From NCBI GenBank assembly GCA_013289175.1, contig JABDAN010000003.1, forward strand, positions 1-64,000: 64,000 bases of DNA, in the 5' to 3' direction. Shown one piece after another: positions 1 to 8,122 of the stretch. Position numbers and translations under genes: made by a program. Source of the stretch: Bacteroidota bacterium (lineage in GTDB: Bacteria > Bacteroidota > Bacteroidia > Chitinophagales > Chitinophagaceae). Below the pieces are notes generated by a model. That model worked only from the letters and a program-made list of their open reading frames with translations. It had not been told where the DNA came from and did no database searches. Within the stretch, counting starts at the first letter, position 1; the number at the start of each line of letters is the position of its first letter.

Positions 1-1475
1 ATTCTCTGGGTAATACGGCAGAAGTTACCAAGGGGAAACTGTATCACCATTCCTTTCGGAACCTGAGTTACGATTTTGCCATCAATACCAATAAACTTCT
101 TTTGCTCAATACCAAGATTACCGACAACAATCAGTTTTACGGAACGCTGATCGGAAGGGCCAATATAAAATTGACAGGACCCCAGGAAGACCTTGAAATG
201 TATATCAAAGGGGAACCTACCGACAGTTCAAATATATACCTGCCGACTACGACGAGCCGCGAGAGCACGGAAGCCGATTTTATCGTCTGGAAAGTATATG
301 GCAAAGAAATGAAGCCCCAGAATGTGGCTTCCTCCGAAGGCAATTTCACCGTAACCCTAGATGTGACCGCCAATAATTATGCAAATGTTTATCTGATCAT
401 TGATCCCCTGACAAAAGATATTATCAAGGCAACCGGCCATGGCAACTTACAGATGCGGGTGGGAACCAATGAGGACATGTCCATGCGCGGACGCTATGTA
501 ATTGATCAGGGTAATTATAATTTCACTTTCCAGTCCTTTATCAAAAAGCCTTTTGTATTTATGCAGGGAGCCGACAACTACATCCAGTGGAGCGGCGATC
601 CCTATGATGCAGATATCAATGTACAGGCGGTTTACGAGGCGGAAAATATTCAGTTCAATGATTTAAAAGATGACAGAAACGGATCGGCGCTCAACACCGG
701 AAAGGTCAAAACCTACCGTGGACCGGTTTGGGTAGTGGCAACCCTGAAGGATAAGTTGATGCATCCGACCATCAGCTTTGAACTGCAGCTTCCTCCCACC
801 AGTGAAATGAAAAATGATGCGGGCGCAGTATTTCTTTTGGAACAAATCAACCAGGAACCCAGCGAACTCAATAAACAGGTGGCTTTTCTACTCGTCTTCA
901 ACAGTTTTGGCCCGTTGACAACCAGTAGTGCGGCATTTTCTGCCAATGACGCGGTAAGCGGAATACTCGTTTCCAGTATTTCAAGTTATATTTCGGGTGC
1001 GATGAGCAGTTGGTTTTCTTCTAAATTCCAGCAGGTATTCAGGGATAAAAGCATCCGAGTGAATTTTAATACGGCTGTTTACAACGGAACTGCCCTGGAG
1101 ACCAATGAACAGACCAATTCCAGCTCTTACGACCGAACCAATCTGAACCTCTCTGTTATCAAAAGTTATATGAATGAACGGTTGACCTTTACCGTGGGAA
1201 GTGCCCTGGATTTTGGACTCTCCCAACAGCAGGCCAGTTATGCAGCGGTTCAGTTTCTTCCCAACGTAACAGCAGAATATAAACTGACTGAAAATGGGCG
1301 GGTTGTCCTGACTTTTTTTTACCGGGATTCTTACAATTATCTTTCGCTGGGAAACCACACCGCCAACAGTTCCGGTACGAGCATTTCATACCGCCGGGAT
1401 TTTGACAAACTCGATGAGATTTTTAAGAAAAAGAAACCGGCGCCCGCTGTGGACAGCACCGGTAAAAAGGATTAA
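1..1475 (+). CDS. tamB: Translocation/assembly module TamB-like protein, C-terminal part (partial)
   Basis: The reading frame is open from base 3 with no upstream stop, so only the C-terminal ~490 residues are inside the window. The visible part is a long run of short alternating polar/hydrophobic beta strands ending in a region compatible with the DUF490/TamB C-terminal domain (for example the segments around SMRGRYVIDQGNYNF and the final Lys-rich tail). TamB-type proteins bridge inner and outer membranes and take part in outer-membrane protein or lipid delivery; that role is family knowledge, not visible here. The next gene (ribBA) is convergent, 29 nt away. The partner outer-membrane subunit is not in the window. 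Confidence 0.8.
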   Translation, partial: SLGNTAEVTKGKLYHHSFRNLSYDFAINTNKLLLLNTKITDNNQFYGTLIGRANIKLTGPQEDLEMYIKGEPTDSSNIYLPTTTSRESTEADFIVWKVYGKEMKPQNVASSEGNFTVTLDVTANNYANVYLIIDPLTKDIIKATGHGNLQMRVGTNEDMSMRGRYVIDQGNYNFTFQSFIKKPFVFMQGADNYIQWSGDPYDADINVQAVYEAENIQFNDLKDDRNGSALNTGKVKTYRGPVWVVATLKDKLMHPTISFELQLPPTSEMKNDAGAVFLLEQINQEPSELNKQVAFLLVFNSFGPLTTSSAAFSANDAVSGILVSSISSYISGAMSSWFSSKFQQVFRDKSIRVNFNTAVYNGTALETNEQTNSSSYDRTNLNLSVIKSYMNERLTFTVGSALDFGLSQQQASYAAVQFLPNVTAEYKLTENGRVVLTFFYRDSYNYLSLGNHTANSSGTSISYRRDFDKLDEIFKKKKPAPAVDSTGKKD

Positions 1476-1504
1476 TTCATCCGACTACCCCTTGCAGCTA
1501 TTGT

Positions 1505-2698
1505 TTAAAATATATGCCCCAGCTTATCCCGCTTGGTATTAAGATATTTTTCGTTGTGGGGATTTGATGGAATCTGAATGGGAACGGTTTCCACAATTTC
1601 CAATCCATATCCGGAAAGGCCTGTTCGTTTTTTGGGGTTGTTGCTGATGAGTTTTAAACGCCTCACACCGAGATAACGAAGAATCTGTGCGCCGACCCCG
1701 TAGTCCCTTTTATCCATGGGAAAACCCAAATGCAGGTTTGCTTCGACGGTATCCATCCCGTCTTCTTGAAGTTTGTAGGCTTTTAGTTTATTCACCAGTC
1801 CGATGCCCCTTCCTTCCTGATTCATATATAAAATAATCCCGGTTTGGTTGGCTTCCACCATTTGCATGGCTTTGTGCAACTGGTCTCCACAATCACAGCG
1901 CATCGATCCGAGAATGTCACCCGTAAAGCAGGAGCTATGCACCCGTACCAATACCGGCTCTTCTTCCTTCCATTCCCCTTTTATCAAAGCCAGGTGTTCG
2001 TTGGAAGTGTTTTTTTCCTGAAAAGCGATCAGTTTAAAATGGCCATATTTCGTAGGCATATCTACCCGCACGATTTCTTCAATCAGGGAATCGGTCTTCA
2101 TCCGGTATTCGATGAGATCCCGGATGGAGATGAGTTTGAAATCAAACCGCCTGGCAATTTCTTTGAGCTGTGGAAGCCTGGCCATACTGCCGTCCTCATT
2201 CATAATTTCTACCAGGATGCCTGCTGGTTCAAAACCTGCCAGCCGTGCCAGATCGATGGTGGCTTCCGTATGTCCTGTCCTTCTCAATACCCCGCCTTTT
2301 TTTGCCCGCAGTGGGAAAATATGTCCCGGTCTTCCCAGGTCGCTGGGTTTGGTGGATGGATTGATCAGGGCTTGTATGGTCAAGGCACGGTCGTGCGCTG
2401 AAATACCGGTCGTACAACCGTGACCCAGCAAGTCAACCGATACGGTAAAGGCGGTTTCGTGCAAGGCCGTGTTGTTGTTGACCATGAGCTCCAGTCCCAA
2501 TTGGTCACAACGGTCCTCTATCAAGGGGGCGCAGATCAGGCCCCGGCCGTGTTTACTCATGAAATTGATCACTTCCGGGGTTGCGTTGCGGGCAGCCGTG
2601 ATGAAATCCCCTTCGTTTTCCCGGTCTTCATCATCGACCACAATGACCAGCCGGCCCTGACGGATCTCTTCAATCGCGTCCTCAATTCTGTCTAACAT
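1505..2698 (-). CDS. ribBA: Bifunctional 3,4-dihydroxy-2-butanone-4-phosphate synthase / GTP cyclohydrolase II (RibBA)
   Basis: Riboflavin biosynthesis: makes dihydroxybutanone phosphate from ribulose 5-phosphate and opens the imidazole ring of GTP. The 397-residue protein has the RibB domain first (acidic [10 protein letters not shown] motif at residues 22-31; HTEAT near 143) and the RibA domain from about residue 205, with zinc-binding cysteines C257, C268 and C270 in SSCFTGD...RCDCGDQ and the [10 protein letters not shown] motif. I chose the ATG at 2698 rather than the upstream start at 2725, because a TAnnTTTG element (2713-2720, minus strand) lies between them and the family usually begins close to this Met. 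No FMN riboswitch fits in the short leader. It is a single-gene unit, convergent with the TamB-like gene. Confidence 0.97.
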   Translation of the reverse strand: MLDRIEDAIEEIRQGRLVIVVDDEDRENEGDFITAARNATPEVINFMSKHGRGLICAPLIEDRCDQLGLELMVNNNTALHETAFTVSVDLLGHGCTTGISAHDRALTIQALINPSTKPSDLGRPGHIFPLRAKKGGVLRRTGHTEATIDLARLAGFEPAGILVEIMNEDGSMARLPQLKEIARRFDFKLISIRDLIEYRMKTDSLIEEIVRVDMPTKYGHFKLIAFQEKNTSNEHLALIKGEWKEEEPVLVRVHSSCFTGDILGSMRCDCGDQLHKAMQMVEANQTGIILYMNQEGRGIGLVNKLKAYKLQEDGMDTVEANLHLGFPMDKRDYGVGAQILRYLGVRRLKLISNNPKKRTGLSGYGLEIVETVPIQIPSNPHNEKYLNTKRDKLGHIF

Positions 2699-2712
2699 AA
2701 AAAAATTATACC

Positions 2713-2720
2713 CAAAGTTA
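2713..2720 (-). promoter_or_regulatory. Bacteroidota -7 element upstream of ribBA
   Basis: TAACTTTG on the minus strand matches the Bacteroidetes sigma-A -7 consensus TAnnTTTG. It ends 14 nt before the chosen ribBA ATG, giving a leader of only about 12 nt. I saw no good -33 TTTG. Confidence 0.6.
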
Positions 2721-2746
2721 CGCAAAATTGGCCGCCCGGCATAGGG

Positions 2747-3685
2747 CTATAACCCGCTGTGTTGCTGTGATCCAAACAGATCGGTGGGGTGTATGCCGGT
2801 ATCGGTAACTGGATGCTGCGCAGAAATTCCACTCCCAGTATCTGAGAGATTGCCGGTCCATTTTATTTTTTTTTCACCATAGGCCCAGCTAAGAAAAACG
2901 GGAAAGGCTGCCGACCAGGTTGGAAGATCGTGTTTGCCGTCAGCAATCTCATGATAACAGATATCGCTCAGTGGATCGTAACCCTTTCTAATAAGCGCCG
3001 CAATCAGATCTTTGGTATCGTCAATGGAATCGATGATGCCGTTTGCGTTGCGGTCTTCGACTTCATCGGCTGTCCCGCATTCAAAAAAGAACTTCATGTC
3101 CGGAACAAAAAGGGTGTCCCGAATCTGGTTGTGCATAATGCGGTGTTTTTCGTCTTTATATTCCGGATCATCCTTATCCAGGGTTCTCCACCAGAGGGAT
3201 CCGGAAAAGACCCCGGCCAGGTGGAATAACTGACCATGCCGCCAACTGATATCCAGGGCACTGAGCCCACCGAGGGAAAAGCCAGCAAAAGCCCAGCGTG
3301 TCTTGAGCTTCCCTGGGAATAGCTGATGCACGGCTGGCACCAACTCCTCCACTACAAAAGACATGTAACGCCTAGCCAGGTTTCCCCTTCCCTTATAGTC
3401 GGCCGTCAGGGCGGTGCCATATTCAAATTTGCGCAAAGGGCCCGCATGAATTCCGATGCACAGCAGGGGACGGATTTCGCCAGCCAGATAGAGTTTTTGA
3501 AGAATCGAATCAAAATCCATGATTTCCAGATCCTGTCCGTCATTGATCAGCAGCACGTCAAAACCTTCCTCCAGGTTGTTGCTTTGCGGGGGCAGGTAAA
3601 AATCGATCCGCAGGTTTCTTTCCAGTATTTCAGATGGAAACAAAAGGGTCTCCAGTGTTTTGATTTCCGGGTCTACAGAGGGCAT
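2747..3685 (-). CDS. Alpha/beta-hydrolase fold esterase (putative esterase, PF00756-like) with an EF-hand-like loop
   Basis: A 312-residue hydrolase with no signal peptide. The nucleophile elbow G-F-S-L-G-G follows WAFA, and the acid/His part is in FFECGTADE ... DGKHDLPTW, matching the enterochelin-esterase/esterase-D-like superfamily. Between them lies an unusual D-x-N-x-N-G-x-I-D-x-x-D-D segment that resembles a calcium-binding EF-hand/dockerin loop. I chose the ATG at 3685 because a TAnnTTTG element (3691-3698) lies just upstream and would overlap the coding region if the Met at 3718 were used. It is divergent from a second esterase at 3773; an ATP-grasp ligase and a YbdK-like ligase follow, so it may act on the product or substrate of those ligases. 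The substrate is unknown. Confidence 0.82.
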   Translation of the reverse strand: MPSVDPEIKTLETLLFPSEILERNLRIDFYLPPQSNNLEEGFDVLLINDGQDLEIMDFDSILQKLYLAGEIRPLLCIGIHAGPLRKFEYGTALTADYKGRGNLARRYMSFVVEELVPAVHQLFPGKLKTRWAFAGFSLGGLSALDISWRHGQLFHLAGVFSGSLWWRTLDKDDPEYKDEKHRIMHNQIRDTLFVPDMKFFFECGTADEVEDRNANGIIDSIDDTKDLIAALIRKGYDPLSDICYHEIADGKHDLPTWSAAFPVFLSWAYGEKKIKWTGNLSDTGSGISAQHPVTDTGIHPTDLFGSQQHSGL

Positions 3686-3690
3686 ATTCT

Positions 3691-3698
3691 CAAAAATA
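3691..3698 (-). promoter_or_regulatory. -7 element, near-leaderless start of the esterase gene
   Basis: TATTTTTG on the minus strand matches TAnnTTTG and ends 5 nt before the ATG at 3685. If transcription starts about 3 nt after the box, the mRNA has essentially no 5' leader. It also decides the start codon. Confidence 0.55.
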
Positions 3699-3741
3699 AG
3701 TAAGAATAAGGAGTTCATTTGTTTTTATAGCATTTTAAAAA

Positions 3742-3749
3742 TAAATTTG
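3742..3749 (+). promoter_or_regulatory. -7 element upstream of the second esterase
   Basis: TAAATTTG matches TAnnTTTG, 23 nt before the ATG at 3773. It lies about 45 bp from the divergent promoter at 3691-3698, so both units of this locus fire from one short intergenic region. Confidence 0.55.
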
Positions 3750-3772
3750 GATGCCCACCAATCCCTTTTAGC

Positions 3773-4486
3773 ATGAATATCAAGGAAGAATATTATAAGT
3801 GGCATTCCCCTTCCCTGGATCGAGATATGGAGATGCTTGTCTTTGGACATGGCGGGCAACCCGTGGTACTTTTCCCCACATCCAAGGGCGAATATTATCA
3901 GAATAAAGACCAGGGCATGATTGCAGCGGCCTCCTGGTTTTTAGAAAACGGGAAAGTGAAAATATATTGCCCATCCAGCAACGACGCCGAAAGCTGGTAC
4001 AACAAATCCATTCCGCCCCATGCCAGAGCCTGGAACCAGGAAAAATTTGACCGGATGGTTTCTACCGAACTGGTACCCTGGGCCCAACACGAAACGGGCT
4101 ACGAACGGATCGCTTTTGCGGGCTGCAGTTTCGGAGGATACCACGCCTTAAACAGTGCATTCCGACATCCCAATCTGGCGAGTTATTGTTTTTCGATGAG
4201 CGGCGCCTTTGATATAAAACAATTTACAGATGGGTTCTATGACGATACGATTTATTTCAACAATCCGGTAGACTACATTCCCAATGACAACAATCCAAAT
4301 CTTTGGAAAATGGGCATTATACTGGGTACCAGCGAATTTGATATTTGCAAACCTGACAATGAACGGATGGATCTCATCCTGCAGCAAAAAAATATCCGAC
4401 ACTGGCTGGACCTGCGTCCACAGGCCACACACGACTGGCCTGTATGGCGTGAAATGTTTCCACATTATCTGTCTCTAATCAATTAA
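3773..4486 (+). CDS. Esterase family protein (small alpha/beta hydrolase)
   Basis: A 237-residue cytoplasmic-looking protein of the putative-esterase superfamily. It has an HGG oxyanion-type motif near residue 26, the nucleophile elbow G-C-S-F-G-G near residue 123, an LGTSEFD acid-loop candidate near residue 187, and a C-terminal THDWPVWREMFP segment supplying the likely catalytic His. It starts 23 nt downstream of a clear -7 element. Twenty-one nt after its stop the ATP-grasp ligase begins on the same strand, so the two are very likely co-transcribed. Pairing of such an esterase with ligases suggests hydrolysis or acyl transfer on a peptide-like metabolite, but nothing in the sequence identifies the substrate. 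Confidence 0.82.
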   Translation: MNIKEEYYKWHSPSLDRDMEMLVFGHGGQPVVLFPTSKGEYYQNKDQGMIAAASWFLENGKVKIYCPSSNDAESWYNKSIPPHARAWNQEKFDRMVSTELVPWAQHETGYERIAFAGCSFGGYHALNSAFRHPNLASYCFSMSGAFDIKQFTDGFYDDTIYFNNPVDYIPNDNNPNLWKMGIILGTSEFDICKPDNERMDLILQQKNIRHWLDLRPQATHDWPVWREMFPHYLSLIN

Positions 4487-4507
4487 CTTTCTGAAATAAT
4501 AAAATGC

Positions 4508-5464
4508 ATGAAAAAAATCGGCGTTCTTTACGGCAAAGAAAGGAGCTTCCCCATGGCTTTCATTGAAGCCGTAAACGGAAGGAATGTACGGGGAATTCGT
4601 GCCGAATCCGTTTTGATTGACAAAGTGATGCAGGGATATCCCTGCGGCTATAGTGTCATCATCGACCGCATTTCCCAGGACGTACCGTTTTACAGGGCCT
4701 TCCTGAAGAATGCGGCCATCAGTGGGACGGCTGTGATCAACAATCCATTCTGGTGGAGCGCCGATGAAAAGTTTTTCAACAACGCGTTGGCAACCAAAAT
4801 CGGCGTCCCCGTTCCAAAAACTGTGATTCTTCCCTCCCGGGATCTTCCGGAAGATACTTCTGATCTCTCGTTTTCGAACCTGGCTTATCCGCTCGACTGG
4901 GAATCGATTTTTAAATATGTGGGCTTCCCCGCTTATATGAAACCTTTTGCTGGAGGCGGATGGAAAAATGTTTACCGGATCAAGAATGCGGAGGATTTTT
5001 ATCAGAAACACAGTGAGACGGGTCGACTGGTGATGCTTCTGCAGGAAGAAATCGTATTTGAAGAATACTACCGGTGTTACTGCATTGGTGGAAAATATGT
5101 ACGGATCATGCCCTATGAACCGCGCAATCCCCATCACCTGCGTTATGTAGCGGATTTCTCTCCCTCCGAAGAACGTCTCCATCAGATGGAGCAGATTGTC
5201 CTGCGCATCAATCACTATCTGGGATATGATTTCAATACCGTTGAGCTGGCGCTCAAGGATGGCATTCCCTATGCAATTGACTTCTGCAATCCCGCACCGG
5301 ACGCTGAGGTGACCAGCGTGGGAGAGGAAAATTTTAAATGGGTCGTGGAAACAGCCGCAACCTATGCCATCGAAAGAGCGCTCGAAGCCAAGGAAGGACT
5401 CGATAACCTGACCTGGGGAGAGTATATCAAAAGAAGTACGGTACAAAAGCCGCTAATGGGTTAG
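4508..5464 (+). CDS. ATP-grasp domain-containing ligase (RimK/D-Ala-D-Ala-ligase-like)
   Basis: A 318-residue protein with ATP-grasp features: a central lysine in AYMKPFAGGGW (about residue 142), a LLQEEIVFEEY segment compatible with the adenine-contacting hinge, and a C-terminal IDFCNPAPDAE block in the place of the usual metal-binding E/D-x-N motif. ATP-grasp enzymes join a carboxylate to an amine or thiol through an acyl phosphate. It lies 21 nt behind an esterase gene and 225 nt ahead of a YbdK-like carboxylate-amine ligase, a second and unrelated amide-bond-forming fold, which suggests stepwise assembly of a small peptide or amide. A 323-codon open frame on the opposite strand is a shadow. 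The exact substrate is unknown. Confidence 0.8.
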   Translation: MKKIGVLYGKERSFPMAFIEAVNGRNVRGIRAESVLIDKVMQGYPCGYSVIIDRISQDVPFYRAFLKNAAISGTAVINNPFWWSADEKFFNNALATKIGVPVPKTVILPSRDLPEDTSDLSFSNLAYPLDWESIFKYVGFPAYMKPFAGGGWKNVYRIKNAEDFYQKHSETGRLVMLLQEEIVFEEYYRCYCIGGKYVRIMPYEPRNPHHLRYVADFSPSEERLHQMEQIVLRINHYLGYDFNTVELALKDGIPYAIDFCNPAPDAEVTSVGEENFKWVVETAATYAIERALEAKEGLDNLTWGEYIKRSTVQKPLMG

Positions 5465-5688
5465 GAAAAGGTGTGCAGATCTTCGATAAAAAAGAAGTTG
5501 AAAAAAGGCCGCCGTAATCTTAAGGGAGACAAAAAAGAAAAGAGCGCGGAGTAAAAGAAAGTATTTCATTGAAGCAGCCTGATCGCTTTGAAGGGTGAGT
5601 CCGCCGGGTGGTCGTTCATCCAAGTACCGGGTCTTGTTAAAACCGGGCAGTTTTTAAAAGATAATCATCATTTCTCATCATCACTTTT

Positions 5689-6801
5689 ATGGTAAACATC
5701 AATTACCAGAATTTCACGCTAGGCATTGAAGAAGAATATATGGTATTGGATCCCCAGACGCGGGAGCTAAAAAGTCACGAGCAGAAAATCGTAATTGAAG
5801 GCCAGAAAATAATCCGCGACAAAGTAAAAGCAGAAATGCATCAGGCCGTCGTGGAAGTTGGAACCGATATTTGTCGGGATATTTCGGAGGCTTACCAGGA
5901 TGTTTCTACTTTGCGCAAAACCATTTCCCAGATCGCCGCAGACCAAGGTCTTTGGATAGGGGCATCAGGAACCCATCCCTTCAGTCACTGGGAAAGTCAG
6001 TTGATTACCGATCATATCCGTTACAATGAAATCGTCAATGAATTGCAGGAAGCCGCACGCAGCAACCTGATCTTCGGATTGCATGTCCATGTAGGCATGG
6101 AAAGCCGGGAAATGGCCAACCACATCGCCAACTCCACGCGCTATTTTTTACCCCATATTTATGCACTGAGTACAAACTCCCCTTTCTGGGAAGGCAGAAG
6201 CACCGGATATAAATCTTTCCGGACCAAAGTCTTTGACAAATTTCCCCGCACAGGCATCCCGGAATATTTTGAAAGCATCGAAGCGTACGAAAATTTTATC
6301 AAACTGCTGGTCAAGACCAATTGCATCGACAATGCAAAAAAAGTCTGGTGGGATCTACGGGTACATCCTTTTTTCAACACGGTCGAGTTTCGTATTTGTG
6401 ATGTTCCGATGACCGTGGAAGAAACAATCTGCATTGCAGCTTTGTTTCAGGCCATCTGTGCAAAAATTTATAAACTCAGGACACAGAACCTGAATTTTAT
6501 TATTTATCAGAGAGCCCTGATCAATGAAAATAAGTGGCGAGCCAGCCGCTACGGAATTGATGGCCACCTGATCGATTTCGGTAAAGAAGAAGAAGTAAAT
6601 ACCCGCGTACTGATTTATGAGCTGCTGGATTTTATTGACGATGTGCTCGATCCGCTGGGCAGCCGCGAGGCGGTCAGTATCATACCCAAAATGTTTGAAA
6701 ATGGTACCGGCGCCGACCGGCAATTAAAAGTTTTTGAAGAATCCAAAAGCCTCGTCAAAGTGGTTGACTACATCCACGATCAGTTCTTGTATGGCCTATG
6801 A
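5689..6801 (+). CDS. ybdK: Carboxylate-amine ligase, YbdK / glutamate-cysteine ligase type 2 family
   Basis: A 370-residue protein, the normal length for this family. The N-terminus carries the family signature LGIEEEYMVLD (residues ~9-19), followed by IGASGTHPFSHW and GLHVHVGM, which supply metal/ATP-binding residues in GCS2 enzymes, and a C-terminal ADRQLKVFEE block. E. coli YbdK has weak gamma-glutamylcysteine ligase activity, but the physiological role of most homologues is unknown. It is probably the last gene of the esterase/ATP-grasp locus. Its TGA abuts the stop of the convergent thiolase gene, with 6 nt of coding overlap. The 225-nt gap upstream shows no clear -7 element. Confidence 0.88.
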   Translation: MVNINYQNFTLGIEEEYMVLDPQTRELKSHEQKIVIEGQKIIRDKVKAEMHQAVVEVGTDICRDISEAYQDVSTLRKTISQIAADQGLWIGASGTHPFSHWESQLITDHIRYNEIVNELQEAARSNLIFGLHVHVGMESREMANHIANSTRYFLPHIYALSTNSPFWEGRSTGYKSFRTKVFDKFPRTGIPEYFESIEAYENFIKLLVKTNCIDNAKKVWWDLRVHPFFNTVEFRICDVPMTVEETICIAALFQAICAKIYKLRTQNLNFIIYQRALINENKWRASRYGIDGHLIDFGKEEEVNTRVLIYELLDFIDDVLDPLGSREAVSIIPKMFENGTGADRQLKVFEESKSLVKVVDYIHDQFLYGL

Positions 6802-7980
6802 GAGGTTTTCAAGAACCATGGCACTGGCTCCTCCCCCTCCGTTGCAGATGCCGGCTGCTCCATAACGCGCTTTTTGCTGGCGCAGGATATAAAGCAAGGT
6901 CACCAGGATTCTTGTCCCGCTGCAACCCAGCGGATGCCCCAGGGCGACCGCGCCTCCATGTATGTTAACGGTGGCAGGATCCAGTTCCATCCGTTTAGAA
7001 TTCTCAATGCCGACCACCGCAAACGCTTCATTGAGTTCCCAAAACCCAATATCCTTCATCTGCAAACCTGCTTTTTGTACCGCCCTGGGCACGGCTATAG
7101 ATGGAGAAGTGGTAAACCATTCCGGCGCCTGTTCTGCATCGGCATAAGAAACGATCCTGGCCAGCGGTTGAAGATTTTCCTGTTTTAATTTCTCTTCGCT
7201 AACCAGTACCATGGCTGCCGCTCCGTCGTTCATGGAACTGGCATTGGCAGCGGTCACGGTCCCATCTTTTTGAAAAGCAGGTTTGAGGTTCGGAATTTTC
7301 TCAAACTTCACCTGGAAGGGTTCTTCGTCCTGTTCAATTCGGCTGGTCTCTCCTTTTTTCTGAATCTCCAGTCCTAGGACTTCGTCTTTGAATTTTCCTG
7401 TCTTCCATGCCTGTTGCGCCCGGTGATAACTTTCGATGGCAAATGCGTCCTGTTCCTCCCGGGAAATCTTGCAGGTCGAAGCGCAGAGTTCTGCGGCATT
7501 GCCCATGGCTTTGCCATCGTATACATCCGTCAGTCCGTCCTTTGCCAGGCCATCAATAAACAAACTGTTTCCATATTTATTTCCCCACCTCAACTGTTCG
7601 GCATAAAATGGCACATTGCTCATGGATTCCATTCCTCCGGCTACAACGACTTGTGCATCTCCCAGCAGGATACTTTGCGCGCCGATTGCAACAGATTTCA
7701 TACCACTGGCACACACTTTATTGATGGTTGTGCAATTGACTTTATCGGGCAGTCCTGCAAATTTTGCAGCCTGTCTAGCAGGAGCCTGACCCAGGTTGGC
7801 CTGCAGCACCGATCCCATGAGTACATCATCGATCTGGGAAAGGGGAAAGGAAATCCGCGAAAGGGCTTCCCGGACTGCGAAGCCTCCCAGGCGAGTTGCT
7901 GAAAAGTCTTTGAGCACGCCTCCAAAACTTCCTATGGGTGTACGAAGGGCGGAAACGATGTATACGGCAGATGTTTTCAT
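6796..7980 (-). CDS. Acetyl-CoA C-acyltransferase (thiolase)
   Basis: A 394-residue type II/biosynthetic-length thiolase. The catalytic residues are present: nucleophile C90 in NKVCASGMKS, H349 in GHPLGCSG, and C379 in GICNGGGGAS. It catalyses reversible condensation or thiolytic cleavage between acetyl-CoA and (3-oxo)acyl-CoA; chain-length preference cannot be read from the sequence, though the overall layout is closest to acetyl-CoA acetyltransferases. I used the ATG at 7980, because the upstream alternative at 7986 is a TTG. It is monocistronic, convergent with ybdK and divergent from the GMC oxidoreductase gene. No other beta-oxidation gene is nearby. Confidence 0.94.
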   Translation of the reverse strand: MKTSAVYIVSALRTPIGSFGGVLKDFSATRLGGFAVREALSRISFPLSQIDDVLMGSVLQANLGQAPARQAAKFAGLPDKVNCTTINKVCASGMKSVAIGAQSILLGDAQVVVAGGMESMSNVPFYAEQLRWGNKYGNSLFIDGLAKDGLTDVYDGKAMGNAAELCASTCKISREEQDAFAIESYHRAQQAWKTGKFKDEVLGLEIQKKGETSRIEQDEEPFQVKFEKIPNLKPAFQKDGTVTAANASSMNDGAAAMVLVSEEKLKQENLQPLARIVSYADAEQAPEWFTTSPSIAVPRAVQKAGLQMKDIGFWELNEAFAVVGIENSKRMELDPATVNIHGGAVALGHPLGCSGTRILVTLLYILRQQKARYGAAGICNGGGGASAMVLENLS

Positions 7981-8122
7981 CTCCAATTTTCAGGCAAGTT
8001 ATGGCAAAAGCGCTAAGGCCAAATCTTAAAAATTAACGCGCCTCTCATAATAAAAATAGGATGATCTAAATATTTATCCTTTAAATTTATTCTTCGAATA
8101 ATTTTCACATTACAACGATTCT

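Noticed and set aside
2699-2746. A possible FMN riboswitch for ribBA.
   Set aside because: The leader from the -7 element to the ATG is only about 12 nt and the gap to the next gene is too short for an aptamer.
4475-5446. A 323-codon open frame opposite the ATP-grasp gene.
   Set aside because: Composition is that of an antisense shadow (rich in F, I, H, R), no motifs, and the plus-strand gene has clear ATP-grasp features.
5453-5569. A 38-codon ORF on the minus strand coding a hydrophobic peptide, overlapping the ATP-grasp gene end.
   Set aside because: No -7 element or ribosome-binding site upstream, and most of its 3' part is antisense to the ATP-grasp gene; such short hydrophobic frames are common by chance.
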